DNA of 64,000 bases from an uncultured Enterobacteriaceae bacterium (GTDB lineage Bacteria > Pseudomonadota > Gammaproteobacteria > Enterobacterales > Enterobacteriaceae): the NCBI GenBank assembly GCA_936920625.1, contig CAKZHC010000039.1:1-64000 (forward strand). Reading direction: 5' to 3'. A program made the position numbers and the translations under genes. This document shows, in pieces, positions 43,453 to 52,268 of the stretch (the first letter of the stretch is position 1; every line of letters begins with the position of its first letter). Below the pieces are notes generated by a model. It made no database searches. It saw only the letters and a program-made list of their open reading frames with translations, and had not been told where the DNA came from.

Positions 43453-44299
43453 TTATTGTCTGGAAAGACGTGTTTGTGACGGGACAAAAGGCGTATTACT
43501 GCGCCAGGGGTTAATATCAAGCCCCCCTCTGCGGGTGTATCTGGCATAGACAGTCAATGTTTCGGGTTCACAGTATTTCATAATATCGCAGAAAATGCGT
43601 TCGACGCACTGCTCATGGAACTCATTATGCTGGCGGAAAGAGACAATATATCTTAAAATATCTTAAAAGATTTTCTTTATTGATCTTGCTGCCTTTATAT
43701 TTTATCTGCACCGAGCCCCAGTCTGGTTGATTGGTGATGAGGCAATTCGATTTTAATAGATGGCTGACCAGAGTCTCTTCCGTTTTCTCAGTGGTGATGG
43801 CATTTTCCAGATATTTTTCATTGAAGCTGTAATCCCCTATTTTTATATCCTGGTGATCAATACACTCACCATGTAGTGTGCCAATAGTGTGAGCAGACAG
43901 ATCATCGATGGTGCAGAGTTCCAGCGATACAGCCCCTTCAGCACAGTTTTCTAAGTCTTTAACTACGGTATTCTGTAACTCGTTCCAGTCTGAGAAGTTC
44001 ATCTGGTTAAGGCTGTTCAGATAGAGCTTGAAACTTTTGGATTCAATTAAATTGTTGCTGTGTGAGTCTATGGTCACTCGTCCGGTAGCTACCTGGGGCA
44101 AGCCATTGGCATTAAGCCATGACATTTCATAAAGATTCCAGATATCGGCCCCAAAATCAGGGACCTCAACCATCGCTAAATTTGAGCGTCCTGTTAATCT
44201 TGGCACGCCCTGCAAAAGATCGGGGTTATAGGTTTCCGGGTAACGCGTATCCTTCCCCAGGGGAAGGTTCAGTGGAGTTAATGAATCTTTACTCATCAT
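43453..44299 (-). pseudogene. queF: NADPH-dependent 7-cyano-7-deazaguanine reductase, frameshifted
   Basis: QueF reduces preQ0 to preQ1 for queuosine in tRNA. The first 210 or so codons match the long E. coli-type (YqcD) enzyme, including catalytic Cys in [16 protein letters not shown] and [12 protein letters not shown] 10-bp tandem duplication (43649-43668) then shifts the frame, ending the product at YCLFPPA. Removing one copy restores [23 protein letters not shown] down to [21 protein letters not shown] and stop at 43453. The lost part holds the His-Glu pair that binds substrate, so the enzyme should be dead. The start overlaps the transporter stop (ATGATGAGTAA). Confidence 0.9.
43649..43668 (-). 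repeat. 10-bp tandem duplication that breaks queF
   Basis: TATCTTAAAA occurs twice in direct succession (43649-43658, 43659-43668). Ten is not a multiple of three, so it shifts the queF frame. Homopolymer sequencing error does not readily produce such a duplication. Confidence 0.92.
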
Positions 44300-45164
44300 A
44301 TGCCTCAGATATTTTTTGATGAATGAAATTTTTGAATATAAATCTGAACAAATATATCGGGATAGTACCCACAATAGCATAAATTGATTTTATAAGAAGC
44401 TGCCCGCCTATCATGGTTAATATGGTGTGCTGGCCTAACTGGTAAAACGCGATGTTGATGAAGATAAAACTGTCAATCAGTGATGCTGCGACGGTGCTGG
44501 TGAACACTCGCAGGGGTAAGCATCTCGCTTTGGTCAGAATTTTAAGTTTATTCAGCAGCCAGGCATTGGTGTGTTCAGAGAGGATATATGACAGTGAGGA
44601 GGCAATAAAAACACTAATCATAGCGAAAACAATATTATCAAAACTGCCGGCCAGCGCCCAGTTTTTAATTGCCGGTATTGTTGTCGCCAGGTACAGGAGC
44701 AAACAGAAGATAAGATTGTTCAGAAATGCCTGGTTGATGGCTTTCCTGGCAAACCGCAGGCCGTAAAATTCGTTGAGAATATCTGAAACGATATAAGTCA
44801 GTGGATAGATGAAAATCGCGGCAGGCACTGTTAACCCAAAAGCATCAACGGGTTTGATGCCGGTAATATTGGATGCCAGGTAAAGCACGGACAGCAGCAT
44901 GCTGAGATAACGATATGAAAACCAGTTCCTTTCGCTGCGCTCTTCCACTTCATAGTAGGTGGATGTTTTACCAGAGGAGTACAGTTTTCTGTATATTTCC
45001 CGGTTTTCCTGATGGGAAAGATGTTCGATGATATCACTGTCAACAAGCAGCTCGAGCAGTATGGTAAATGTCTTTCCCGTGCTGTTAACCAGTATTAATG
45101 CTTTGATTGCTTTTCCCCGTTTAAACCCCAGTAGCTTAAATTTTCTCACTACTTCTTTCCTCAA
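44289..45164 (-). CDS. Queuosine precursor (preQ0) transporter, VUT family, with N-terminal extension
   Basis: Residues 88-285 have the YhhQ/VUT fold: six hydrophobic segments, [12 protein letters not shown] and [14 protein letters not shown]. This family imports preQ0 or preQ1. Unlike E. coli YhhQ (about 221 aa) it has about 85 extra soluble residues at the N-terminus, basic at first and then acidic, that I do not recognise. Its start overlaps the regulator gene by 29 bp and its end overlaps queF, so the three are translationally coupled. With queF broken, imported preQ0 could no longer be reduced locally. Confidence 0.85.
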   Translation of the reverse strand: MRKEVVRKFKLLGFKRGKAIKALILVNSTGKTFTILLELLVDSDIIEHLSHQENREIYRKLYSSGKTSTYYEVEERSERNWFSYRYLSMLLSVLYLASNITGIKPVDAFGLTVPAAIFIYPLTYIVSDILNEFYGLRFARKAINQAFLNNLIFCLLLYLATTIPAIKNWALAGSFDNIVFAMISVFIASSLSYILSEHTNAWLLNKLKILTKARCLPLRVFTSTVAASLIDSFIFINIAFYQLGQHTILTMIGGQLLIKSIYAIVGTIPIYLFRFIFKNFIHQKISEAYDE

Positions 45165-45726
45165 TGATATATCCCAGTAAGATATCTGAATGTGAGATTT
45201 TCGACTTTATCTCTACGCTGCCTTCAGTTATCGTCACTAATAATTCGTTATCATTTCCACGAAAGAAGCGACGGACTATCAATAACTCGCCTTTGGTGAA
45301 AAACGGCTCTTTTGCGGTTTCCAGCCTGATGCCGATAACGTTTTTTTCTTCAGTATAACAATAGGTTATAGGGTAATCCGTTATCAATTGACTGATTTTG
45401 GAATAACATAGCGTTTTGATGTTGCTTTCGTTTATGACAGGCACGCTGATCGGGTTGCGGTTACCCGCAGTATGGTTTTCCGTTTCTTCCATAGAGGCAA
45501 TATCATACTCTTCCATCAGCCTGACCGAAACGCCGAAAAAATCGGCTATTTTTTCAATAGTGCCCTTCTGGATGTTCTGAATTTCACCGTTGAGTATTTT
45601 ATAGACAGTCGATCGGGTGACACCTGAGCGTTCTGCGAAAGAGCGTTTTGACTCTTCCCGGCTTCTGAGCAGGTAAAGCGTATTTCTTATGATATTGGCT
45701 TTCACTTTTCTGGCAGATAAAATCAT
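45136..45726 (-). CDS. XRE-family regulator with LexA/S24-like C-terminal domain
   Basis: Residues 13-72 form a helix-turn-helix (SFAERSGVTRSTVYKILNGE, then KIADFFGVSVRLMEEY). The C-terminal 80 residues look like the beta-rich LexA/CI domain ([25 protein letters not shown]), but I see no clear Ser-Lys cleavage pair. It may therefore dimerise or sense a ligand rather than self-cleave. As first gene of the operon ahead of the transporter and queF it is the natural candidate for a preQ-responsive or autogenous repressor; that is inference. Confidence 0.75.
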   Translation of the reverse strand: MILSARKVKANIIRNTLYLLRSREESKRSFAERSGVTRSTVYKILNGEIQNIQKGTIEKIADFFGVSVRLMEEYDIASMEETENHTAGNRNPISVPVINESNIKTLCYSKISQLITDYPITYCYTEEKNVIGIRLETAKEPFFTKGELLIVRRFFRGNDNELLVTITEGSVEIKSKISHSDILLGYIIEERSSEKI

Positions 45727-45806
45727 TCACCATCATCCTCTAATGCGTTTCAATAGCTGTCAATTCTATAAGCAATTCATTAAAATCAAAAAATACAAAA
45801 AAAGAA

Positions 45807-45828
45807 TCATAATGTACTTTATTATGTA
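45807..45828 (-). promoter_or_regulatory. Candidate operator upstream of the XRE-transporter-queF operon
   Basis: On the minus strand TACATAATAAAG is followed by TACATTATGA: 8-bp near-direct repeats with a 12-bp period that also form the inverted pair CATAAT/ATTATG. The site lies about 80 bp ahead of the regulator start. XRE repressors often bind such sites, but the region is AT-rich, so this is tentative. Confidence 0.35.
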
Positions 45829-46196
45829 TTTTTTTGTGTTACCTTCCTGTTGTCTGTTACAAAATTAAACTCTGCCAGATTGATTGATAATCAAAATAGT
45901 TTCTCATCGATATTAATCAGGCTGATGAGTTTTATATGGCCGCAAATACAGGTATTTAATGAACTGATTTTATATCAGTTTCAGAGAAAGCCGTTGTATT
46001 TAATCAGTCAATAAGGAGCTCAATCTGCCAGGGAAGGATATCAGTGTTTGTATTTAAAATTTTCATGCGTGTTTTTTAGTCTTGAAGGAAATGATGGGTT
46101 GTGGTGAGCCAGTCGCATTGCAACAGCACGGCCAGCACCGGGGAACGTGTTGCTCACCACAACACACTACTTTTTAATGCACAAGGGATTTATTTC
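45829..46196. other. AT-rich spacer
   Basis: No gene is seen between the divergent XRE operon and the hexapeptide-repeat gene. It presumably carries the promoter of the latter. Confidence 0.4.
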
Positions 46197-46625
46197 ATGA
46201 AGAAATATGAGCTGGTTATCAAGTCAATGAAAGTATTTGGTTATAACAAACTATACCGCATCAGGGCACTCAAATCATTTGGCGATGTTCAGGAGGGCGA
46301 TATTGGCGGCTGGATTGAGAAGGAATCGAACCTCAGCCACCAGGGAGATGCCTGGGTATTTGACAATGCCTGGATATATGGTAATGCCTCTGTATCAGGC
46401 GATGCAATGGTTTATGGCAAAGCACATATATCTGGTAATGCCCGTATTTCAGGTTATGCCTCTGTGTCGGGCAATGTATCCGTTTCAGGGAATGCCGCGG
46501 TTTCTGATAATGTTATTATCACAGGCAATTCAGTGATTAATGACGATGTCAAAATCAGTGGCCATGCCCGAATATCAGGGCAGGCCAGAATTGTGAAGTG
46601 CAATAATAAGCATATGCCAGCATAA
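46197..46625 (+). CDS. Hexapeptide-repeat left-handed beta-helix protein
   Basis: A 142-residue protein: an N-terminal segment of about 50 residues with LYRIRALKSFGDVQEGDIGGWIEKESNLS, then 14 consecutive hexapeptides of the form G-N-A-x-V-x (for example GNASVS, GDAMVY, GNARIS). This predicts a left-handed beta-helix of nearly five turns. The same head plus repeat arrangement is common in prophage and accessory proteins annotated as YdcK-like or polymer-forming. There is no acyltransferase loop. AAGGGA precedes ATG 46197. Function is unknown; a structural or assembly role is possible. Confidence 0.7.
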   Translation: MKKYELVIKSMKVFGYNKLYRIRALKSFGDVQEGDIGGWIEKESNLSHQGDAWVFDNAWIYGNASVSGDAMVYGKAHISGNARISGYASVSGNVSVSGNAAVSDNVIITGNSVINDDVKISGHARISGQARIVKCNNKHMPA

Positions 46626-47453
46626 TAATAAATACTTATACCAGAATCATTGTGAATAAAAAAGATATTAGGGTGAATGACAGTATATTATTGTTTTTAG
46701 CAGTTCATAAGAAATAGCGATGATTCTGGCTATCCAGCGGGTAACGTCCGGCCCGTTTGTTAAATTTTGCCACAGCCTAAGCCTGAAATAGTGAGATTAA
46801 ATACGGAACGGGAATCGTTCACCAAATCAGAAAACCAGGCGGTCACTAATGGCGGTAAGCAGTCACTATGAACCCATTATTTCTGTATGGCGTAACAATC
46901 AGGTACAGAAGCGGCTTCAAAAAATAATTTAAATACTATCTCACTACCGTTATATTTGTTCTTTATATTACTAATCATCTGATATCATCCTAAATCTGAC
47001 CATATTTCATCAGAACAAACTGGTACTTCCGTATAATTCTGCAATATTAGCTGAGTATTCCACTGTATAAAGCGGGGGAGTTATCACAGTTCTATATTCA
47101 GAGGAGCTTATAGCGAGTTTCAGGATTTCTATGAAAAACGGGTGATGTGCTAAGGCGGCGTGAATATTTTTTTGCTATCGTGTGGGAGACGGGCGCCTCG
47201 TGTAGTGCACTTTGTGTTTTACCGTTATTCATTATCACTACTGAAAGGCGGTGATCTAAATTTTATTGCAATTATTTCAATAAATTTTAACTCTTCTTGT
47301 TACCGGGCATTCAGCTTTCTGAGCGCATGTTATGACGTCAGATACTGACAGAGGGGAGTGTGGCGGTAGATTAGAATCAGAAGTGACAAAAAATTAATCT
47401 CTGATTCTGACCTGATGTCTGGCTGAGAGTGGCGGGAGCTATAAAGTAAATAA
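46626..47453. other. Long spacer with repeat copy B
   Basis: No supported gene in about 830 bp. The only recognisable element is the second copy of the GAATCAGA repeat at its right end (47374-47407), just past the restored end of the phosphodiesterase pseudogene. Confidence 0.5.
47374..47407. repeat. Dispersed repeat, copy B
   Basis: GAATCAGAAGTGACAA at its start and TCTGATTC at its end, with 8-bp inverted arms spaced by 18 bp (16 bp in copy A). Copies A and B lie 4.0 kb apart in the same orientation and bracket the regulator-transporter-queF operon and the beta-helix gene. Confidence 0.75.
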
Positions 47454-48202
47454 TCAGCCATAAATACACGAAGTTATACTTATATCTGGTAATAAATCTA
47501 TCATACTGAACCCAAAGCTTTTAACCACAGTGACGCTTTCCGTTCCCGGTAACCACTGGAAGGAAACAGCTGGTGCAACGCTTATTATCATATTGTTATG
47601 ATTTAAGGTATATGGTGTGTGTGTGCATGTCCGCAGCCAGTCAGCTTTACTTTATGTTTAACACACAGTTTTAAGAGATTATCAGAATTTAATAGTTTGC
47701 ACTCATCAACAATAGGTGTGCCCACGGGCGTGGGATGATGATGCATGAACAACGCTATGTTTGAACCAGAATTAGCAGTTAATTTTTGGTTAAGCTTTTC
47801 CATATTTTCTGCTGTTATAAAACCGTAATCTTCTCCTTCAACAACAGTATCAACGGAGGTGATATACCACTCTTTATAACGATATTCCTGTTCATTTATC
47901 AGAAAACCGGGTAATCGTTCGCTAATTGCCTGATCAAGATGCTGTTTAATGTCATGGTTACCAGGTATTATTATATAGGGAATATTCAACGATTCTATTT
48001 TTTCTAAAAAGTAGTCATATACACTGACTTTGCAATCATGTGTGATGTCACCAGAGATGATGATCAAATCGATGTGTTTCTTATTTTTCATCCTGTTAAT
48101 TTCTTTTAAAACATAACTAAAATTATGATAAGTATCTGTCTCCAGCAACTTCTGATTTTGGTTATCAGTCAGATGGAGATCTGTCAGTTGAACAACTCTC
48201 AT
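47454..48202 (-). pseudogene. CpdA-like cyclic-nucleotide phosphodiesterase, frameshifted at a CA repeat
   Basis: Class III calcineurin-like phosphoesterase. Metal motifs are intact: QLTDLHLTDN, ISGDITHD, PGNHDI, MHHHPTPVG and CGHAHTH. The frame then closes after HHIP (199 codons). Deleting one CA unit from the (CA) run at 47615-47625 reopens the frame as GHAHTPYTLNHNNMIISVAP, continuing with AVSFQWLPGT to a stop at 47454 (about 248 aa). The restored tail resembles the CpdA end (TPSTCVQF region). The gene is therefore freshly broken or phase-variable. Activity toward cAMP is inferred from family only; it is not the standard cpdA locus. Confidence 0.82.
47615..47625 (-). repeat. Dinucleotide CA/TG repeat within the phosphodiesterase gene
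   Basis: Five and a half GT units on the plus strand. Loss of one 2-base unit would restore the long reading frame, as expected for slipped-strand mutation. Confidence 0.8.
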
Positions 48203-49871
48203 TTTTTATCTCTCTGCGGGAAAAAAAGATTATAAGATATATTCCAGTCGTATATATCCGTTGATTCTAACTTTTTAATTTTATCAGTTAACGCTACACC
48301 TGCGGGAAGAAGTATAACAGACAGCCAGGCACTTTTTCGGCCAGTGATCAGATGACAACACGCTAAAGTATGGTAACGGGCAACATCACTGGATTGTTAT
48401 CACCGACAGCATCTGTAGTAAAACAGTCACTATTACACTTGCAGCGACAACTGATAATGTCTGCGCAGCCACTCTGCCGGTGCTTTGTGTTGGTCGGGCA
48501 TTTGTCTTAATCTTTCAGCTGCGATAATCCCTGTGTCGGTGAGGTGATACCCTTCAAATAGGAGTATTGCAGGATACCTTTAATGACATTAGTAGCACAG
48601 CCGCACCCGCCAGCAGATCTTTACAACAGTGCCTATTTAGTAAGATTTATATGTGGATGATTATTCCCGGCCCGGAACACCAAAGAGGGGATTCCAGGAC
48701 AGAGATATTCAGCTTATCGCTTTGGGCAGAGCGGCAGGAATTAGTCTGTTTTTGAACTGACAGCCGTGGGCCCAAGTGGATCCTAAGATTAGCGCTTCCT
48801 GCCCGTTTTTTCATAACACGGGAGAATTCACTGGTCGCCAGCGTCTAAATGTGGTGGTTCTGACTGCTGCATTGTCAGTTTACAGCTATGTTGACTATGA
48901 CAGATGCACGTCGTTTAGTCTTGTATAACAGGGTAATGCGCCGAAAGTATTACTGAAAATAAAAAAAGCTGGTCAGATCCCAAACAGAATGGCTTGGCGA
49001 AAGTGCTACGGCAAATAGGATTGTATTAAGCGAACGTTGTTTAGCTGGGCTGGTATCACGACCCAGTTCTGCCTTGCCGCGTGCAGGCTGGCTTAAATAA
49101 GGCTGAAGCCTGTAATGCACCCGACTTTGTCGTTTTTACACATCGATTGGGCGAATTAAAGGGACAGAGGTCTGGAAAGTCAGAGTTACCAGGCAAGCAA
49201 ATTGATGCTGCTAACTGCGGCGAACACGTTGTAAAATACGTTATATATAAAGGCCAATTGAGTTATTGTAACGAAAAAGCCCCGGATTAATGAGCTGCTG
49301 GTTCCTCATCTATCTTACTGGTAGTGCTAACTTACTAAATTATCAAGAATTATGTGATGCTATCAATTGCTATATACCATGCTATGGATTTAATATTTAG
49401 CCGACATATTTATTAATTAAATATTTTTTGCAGAATTTATATCAATAGCAGTTAAACATTATGATCAGATGACGGCAGGTGCTTTTTCTCTGCCTGGCCG
49501 CCATGGTACTTCGATAGCAGATAATTCATATGGTTTCTGACGAGCATTGAAAGTATGCCATGCAGAAAAAATGACTTTATTACCTGCCTGCTCTCTGTAA
49601 AAACAATAAAAATAAATATTGACTTTTATTAATGTGCGTAATAGCAAGGCGTTTAATTTATTTCTAAAATGGTCGTTTTATGGTTAGTTATAATTTGCTA
49701 ATAAAAAATAAGTTATACATAATATATTAATTGCACCAAAGATCTGTATGATATCTCTGCTATACCTGTAAATAAAATATTCTCAAACCTTTTGTTGTTT
49801 GTTTCAGGATCATTTCGTAAATATCGGGAAAATATTTGCTGTTTATGCAATTATAATATAAGGCGAATTCG
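48203..49871. other. 1.7-kb region with no intact gene
   Basis: A minus-strand stretch at about 48433-48578 reads for some 48 codons (GYHLTDTGIIAAERLRQMPD, later AEWLRRHYQL) up to a stop at 48433 and looks like the C-terminal end of a lost gene I cannot name. A 69-codon plus-strand frame at 49081-49290 has no recognisable features. The rest, especially 49320-49860, is AT-rich without structure. Confidence 0.4.
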
Positions 49872-50126
49872 ATGAAGTTACTGGTTACCACGTTAGTGCT
49901 TTGCCTCTCTGGTTGTGCATATGACAATGATTCTTCCGGGCGCGCATTCCCCCGTCCGCCTCACCCGGACTCCCCTTATCGCCAGTCACAAGAGATAAAA
50001 AGGACAATTCCGGACGCCCGGCACCGTCCGTCAAAAAAGGCAAAAAGAGCTATAATGTCAGGAGAAAGACCTGACTGGGCATCTGAAACCTGGTCAGTCC
50101 ATTTACCTCTTGGTACTAGCAGGTAA
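49872..50126 (+). CDS. Small predicted lipoprotein
   Basis: An 84-residue product with a signal peptide MKLLVTTLVLCLSGC. The lipobox LSGC puts the lipidated Cys at residue 15, and Ala-Tyr follows, so outer-membrane sorting is likely. The mature part is short, basic and proline-rich (FPRPPHPDSPYR, RPSKKAKRA). AAGGCG precedes the ATG at suitable spacing. I do not recognise the family; entericidin-like or other small envelope lipoproteins are comparable only in size. Confidence 0.6.
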   Translation: MKLLVTTLVLCLSGCAYDNDSSGRAFPRPPHPDSPYRQSQEIKRTIPDARHRPSKKAKRAIMSGERPDWASETWSVHLPLGTSR

Positions 50127-50288
50127 CACGACTGATTACCCAGACTGTGGTGCTATAAAAATTCTGAATGATCACTGTCAGCCCGGATTATTAGTGAGCT
50201 CATAGCTGTCTGAGGGTAAAGAAGCAGCTGCTGGCGCTGTACTGCTGTTATCAAATACCATGAGACAGTGGTGGTGTGTGAGCAAATG

Positions 50289-50663
50289 CTAAATTGAAAT
50301 GATTAGCATATATCCTAGCGCGGTCATTGCAAGTGACCCGCTTACATGTAAAAAAATGGAGATAAAAGCCCAGAATATATTTCCTGCCTGAAGTGCTGTA
50401 ACGACCTCTGAAGAAAATGTAGAAAAAGTGGTCATACCACCACACAGGCCAGTGATGATGAAGAGTCTCCAGCCGGGATCGATGAAGGGATATCTGATAA
50501 AAAAAGCAACAGCAGCTCCAATCATGAATCCGCCAAGCAGATTAACCAGCAGGGTGCCGGGTGGCAGTAAAGGAAAACTCGAGTTCAGTTTTATCGATAG
50601 CATCCAGCGAATGACACAACCCAGTGCCCCGCCAAACATAACTGCCAATACGGATTTTATCAT
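50289..50663 (-). CDS. crcB: Fluoride channel CrcB/Fluc
   Basis: Dual-topology fluoride exporter acting as a dimer in the inner membrane. At 124 aa with four membrane segments, it has [10 protein letters not shown] in the first, [14 protein letters not shown] in the second (with the conserved Asn) and [15 protein letters not shown] in the third, carrying the Na-binding break and the Phe box. It stands alone. Upstream are two overlapping inverted repeats; they do not match my recollection of the fluoride riboswitch. Confidence 0.93.
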   Translation of the reverse strand: MIKSVLAVMFGGALGCVIRWMLSIKLNSSFPLLPPGTLLVNLLGGFMIGAAVAFFIRYPFIDPGWRLFIITGLCGGMTTFSTFSSEVVTALQAGNIFWAFISIFLHVSGSLAMTALGYMLIISI

Positions 50664-50680
50664 AATGATCTCACTGTCTG

Positions 50681-50741
50681 ATACCGAGGGAGGTATAGTG
50701 CCGGGGTCAGATGATGGTTATCAACTGCGAGTGGCACTATA
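50681..50741 (-). promoter_or_regulatory. Overlapping hairpins ahead of crcB
   Basis: ATACC/GGTAT (50681-50685, 50692-50696) and TATAGTGCC/GGCACTATA (50694-50702, 50733-50741) share three bases, so the two stems compete. Together they occupy the first 80 bases upstream of the crcB start. They may be an attenuator, operator or leader switch. Confidence 0.4.
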
Positions 50742-51804
50742 ACGTAAATATCAAATAAAATAAAGAGAATAAGTTACAAACGGGCAGTGGATAGAAATGA
50801 ACCTTTTTCGATGGTTAATTGTAACTGCCAGGGGGCATTACAGAATATCAATGATATAAAATAATACACACAATTAATTATTGCCATTAATATTATGCTA
50901 ATTGTGTGGTTTCGTACTTGAAAGTGAATTTACTATAAATAAGTCTGAGGTTTTTCGGCGAATACTGTAATTCTGACTGAATTTTGTTGTTACTACTTTC
51001 ATTCGGGTTATCATGTTGGTTTGAACACCAACAACTTATATGTTTGCGAATTTCTGATTTTAATTCAACTACTATACCTTATTATATCGAGTATTTCAAT
51101 ACGTTGCCGATATTTTAACATAGAATATAGCGCACAGAAGGCAGGCGTTTTTTGTAAATGAAAAAAGATGACTTTTGAAAAGTATAATACGTAAAAATTC
51201 CCTCTCTCAGTCTTTTATATTGCTTTCTGCTGCGCTGTATTGCCAAATCTCGTTACTTCCTGCAAAAAATGGTAAAAATGCCGGAGGAGCAATAGTGTTA
51301 GCCTATGGTACAAAAATATCAGGCCTCTGGATTAAAAGAGGACAGGATGATGTCAGATGCAGGCATCACAGTGAATGATTTATAGCGTTAATAAAAATAT
51401 TTAACAATTATATTACTTCATAGCACAGAGCAGCAGTGAGATAAACATCCATAACGGTTAATAAACAACTGACTACGATTATAAAATAGTGATTCTGGCG
51501 TAAGTGGCAGTACCATATTAATTATATCATCTGGAGAATCTGGCGTGCTATCCAGCTTGTTTCATGACTGTGGCACTATTCTGCTATTTGGGAAAAAATG
51601 ATGAACGCTATCATGACTAAAACAGATATGGTTTCAGTCTGAATGAATATGGTCCTGATTGAGATCATAATTAAATAGCCTGAAACATTTCTTATTTTAT
51701 AAACAGAAGATTCTGACTTACACCTGACGATTTTTTGCGTTATTTATAGCGTCATAGCAGATAAATCGAAGCGCCATTTGGGCAATTTTTTGCTCTTGAG
51801 TGTT
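50742..51804. other. AT-rich region without a supported gene
   Basis: A TTG-started frame at 51175-51378 (67 codons, hydrophobic near the start) lacks a ribosome site and is not called. A short hairpin GTTGGT-TTGAAC-ACCAAC is at about 51023-51040. Nothing else was recognised. Confidence 0.4.
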
Positions 51805-52026
51805 ATGAATAGCCAGTGTGATGAGGAGCGCGAAGTGTCAGAAGTTGCATCAGTTGAGGTATCGTTACAAAAGCTGGAAGAGGCTAAAAATATAGCGTTA
51901 GGATGGCGTATCGTAGGGCAGACAGAGCCGCAATCATTGCAGAGTGCTAAGGTAATGTTGACGAGCAGCTCACAGTACGCGGCGCAGGTTTATGAGTTAC
52001 TTTCGGCACTAATCTATCAGCCATAA
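51805..52026 (+). CDS. Small hypothetical protein
   Basis: A 73-residue frame from ATG 51805 (MNSQCDEEREVSEVASVEVS, then QKLEEAKNIALGWRIVGQTE, ending SALIYQP). It is soluble and acidic with an amphipathic helical pattern and sensible codon use. A GAG lies seven bases before the ATG; the in-frame TTG at 51778 would add nine residues. I recognise no family. It could be a genuine small gene or a remnant. Confidence 0.35.
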   Translation: MNSQCDEEREVSEVASVEVSLQKLEEAKNIALGWRIVGQTEPQSLQSAKVMLTSSSQYAAQVYELLSALIYQP

Positions 52027-52268
52027 CATCAGGACTGCAACAAACAATAGTTCAGTCTTATCATGAGGTACAACAGATATAGTCAGGAAAAGTCTGCTGA
52101 GTAACTAGTGTATTTACGGGAAGGGTTTTAATCCATCGCTATAGTTTACGCTGTCATCTGTCCTCACGGTAGCTGGTGGTGCCTAAGGAAAAAACCAGCT
52201 ACAGTTTCTTTTTTCATATCAATATCCGCTGATGGGTCGACCTGCCTTACCAGATTAAAAAGGAGTAC

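Noticed and set aside
43649..43668. Programmed frameshift as the explanation for queF
   Set aside because: The lesion is an exact 10-bp duplication, and no slippery site or stimulatory structure of known type is evident; a mutation is the simpler explanation.
50664..50800. Possible fluoride riboswitch upstream of crcB
   Set aside because: The remembered consensus (GGNGATGG with its downstream pseudoknot partner) is not visible on the minus strand; only unrelated inverted repeats are present.
51175..51378. TTG-started 67-codon frame with a signal-like start
   Set aside because: No ribosome site at the TTG and no recognisable mature domain; the hydrophobic stretch can arise by chance in AT-rich DNA.
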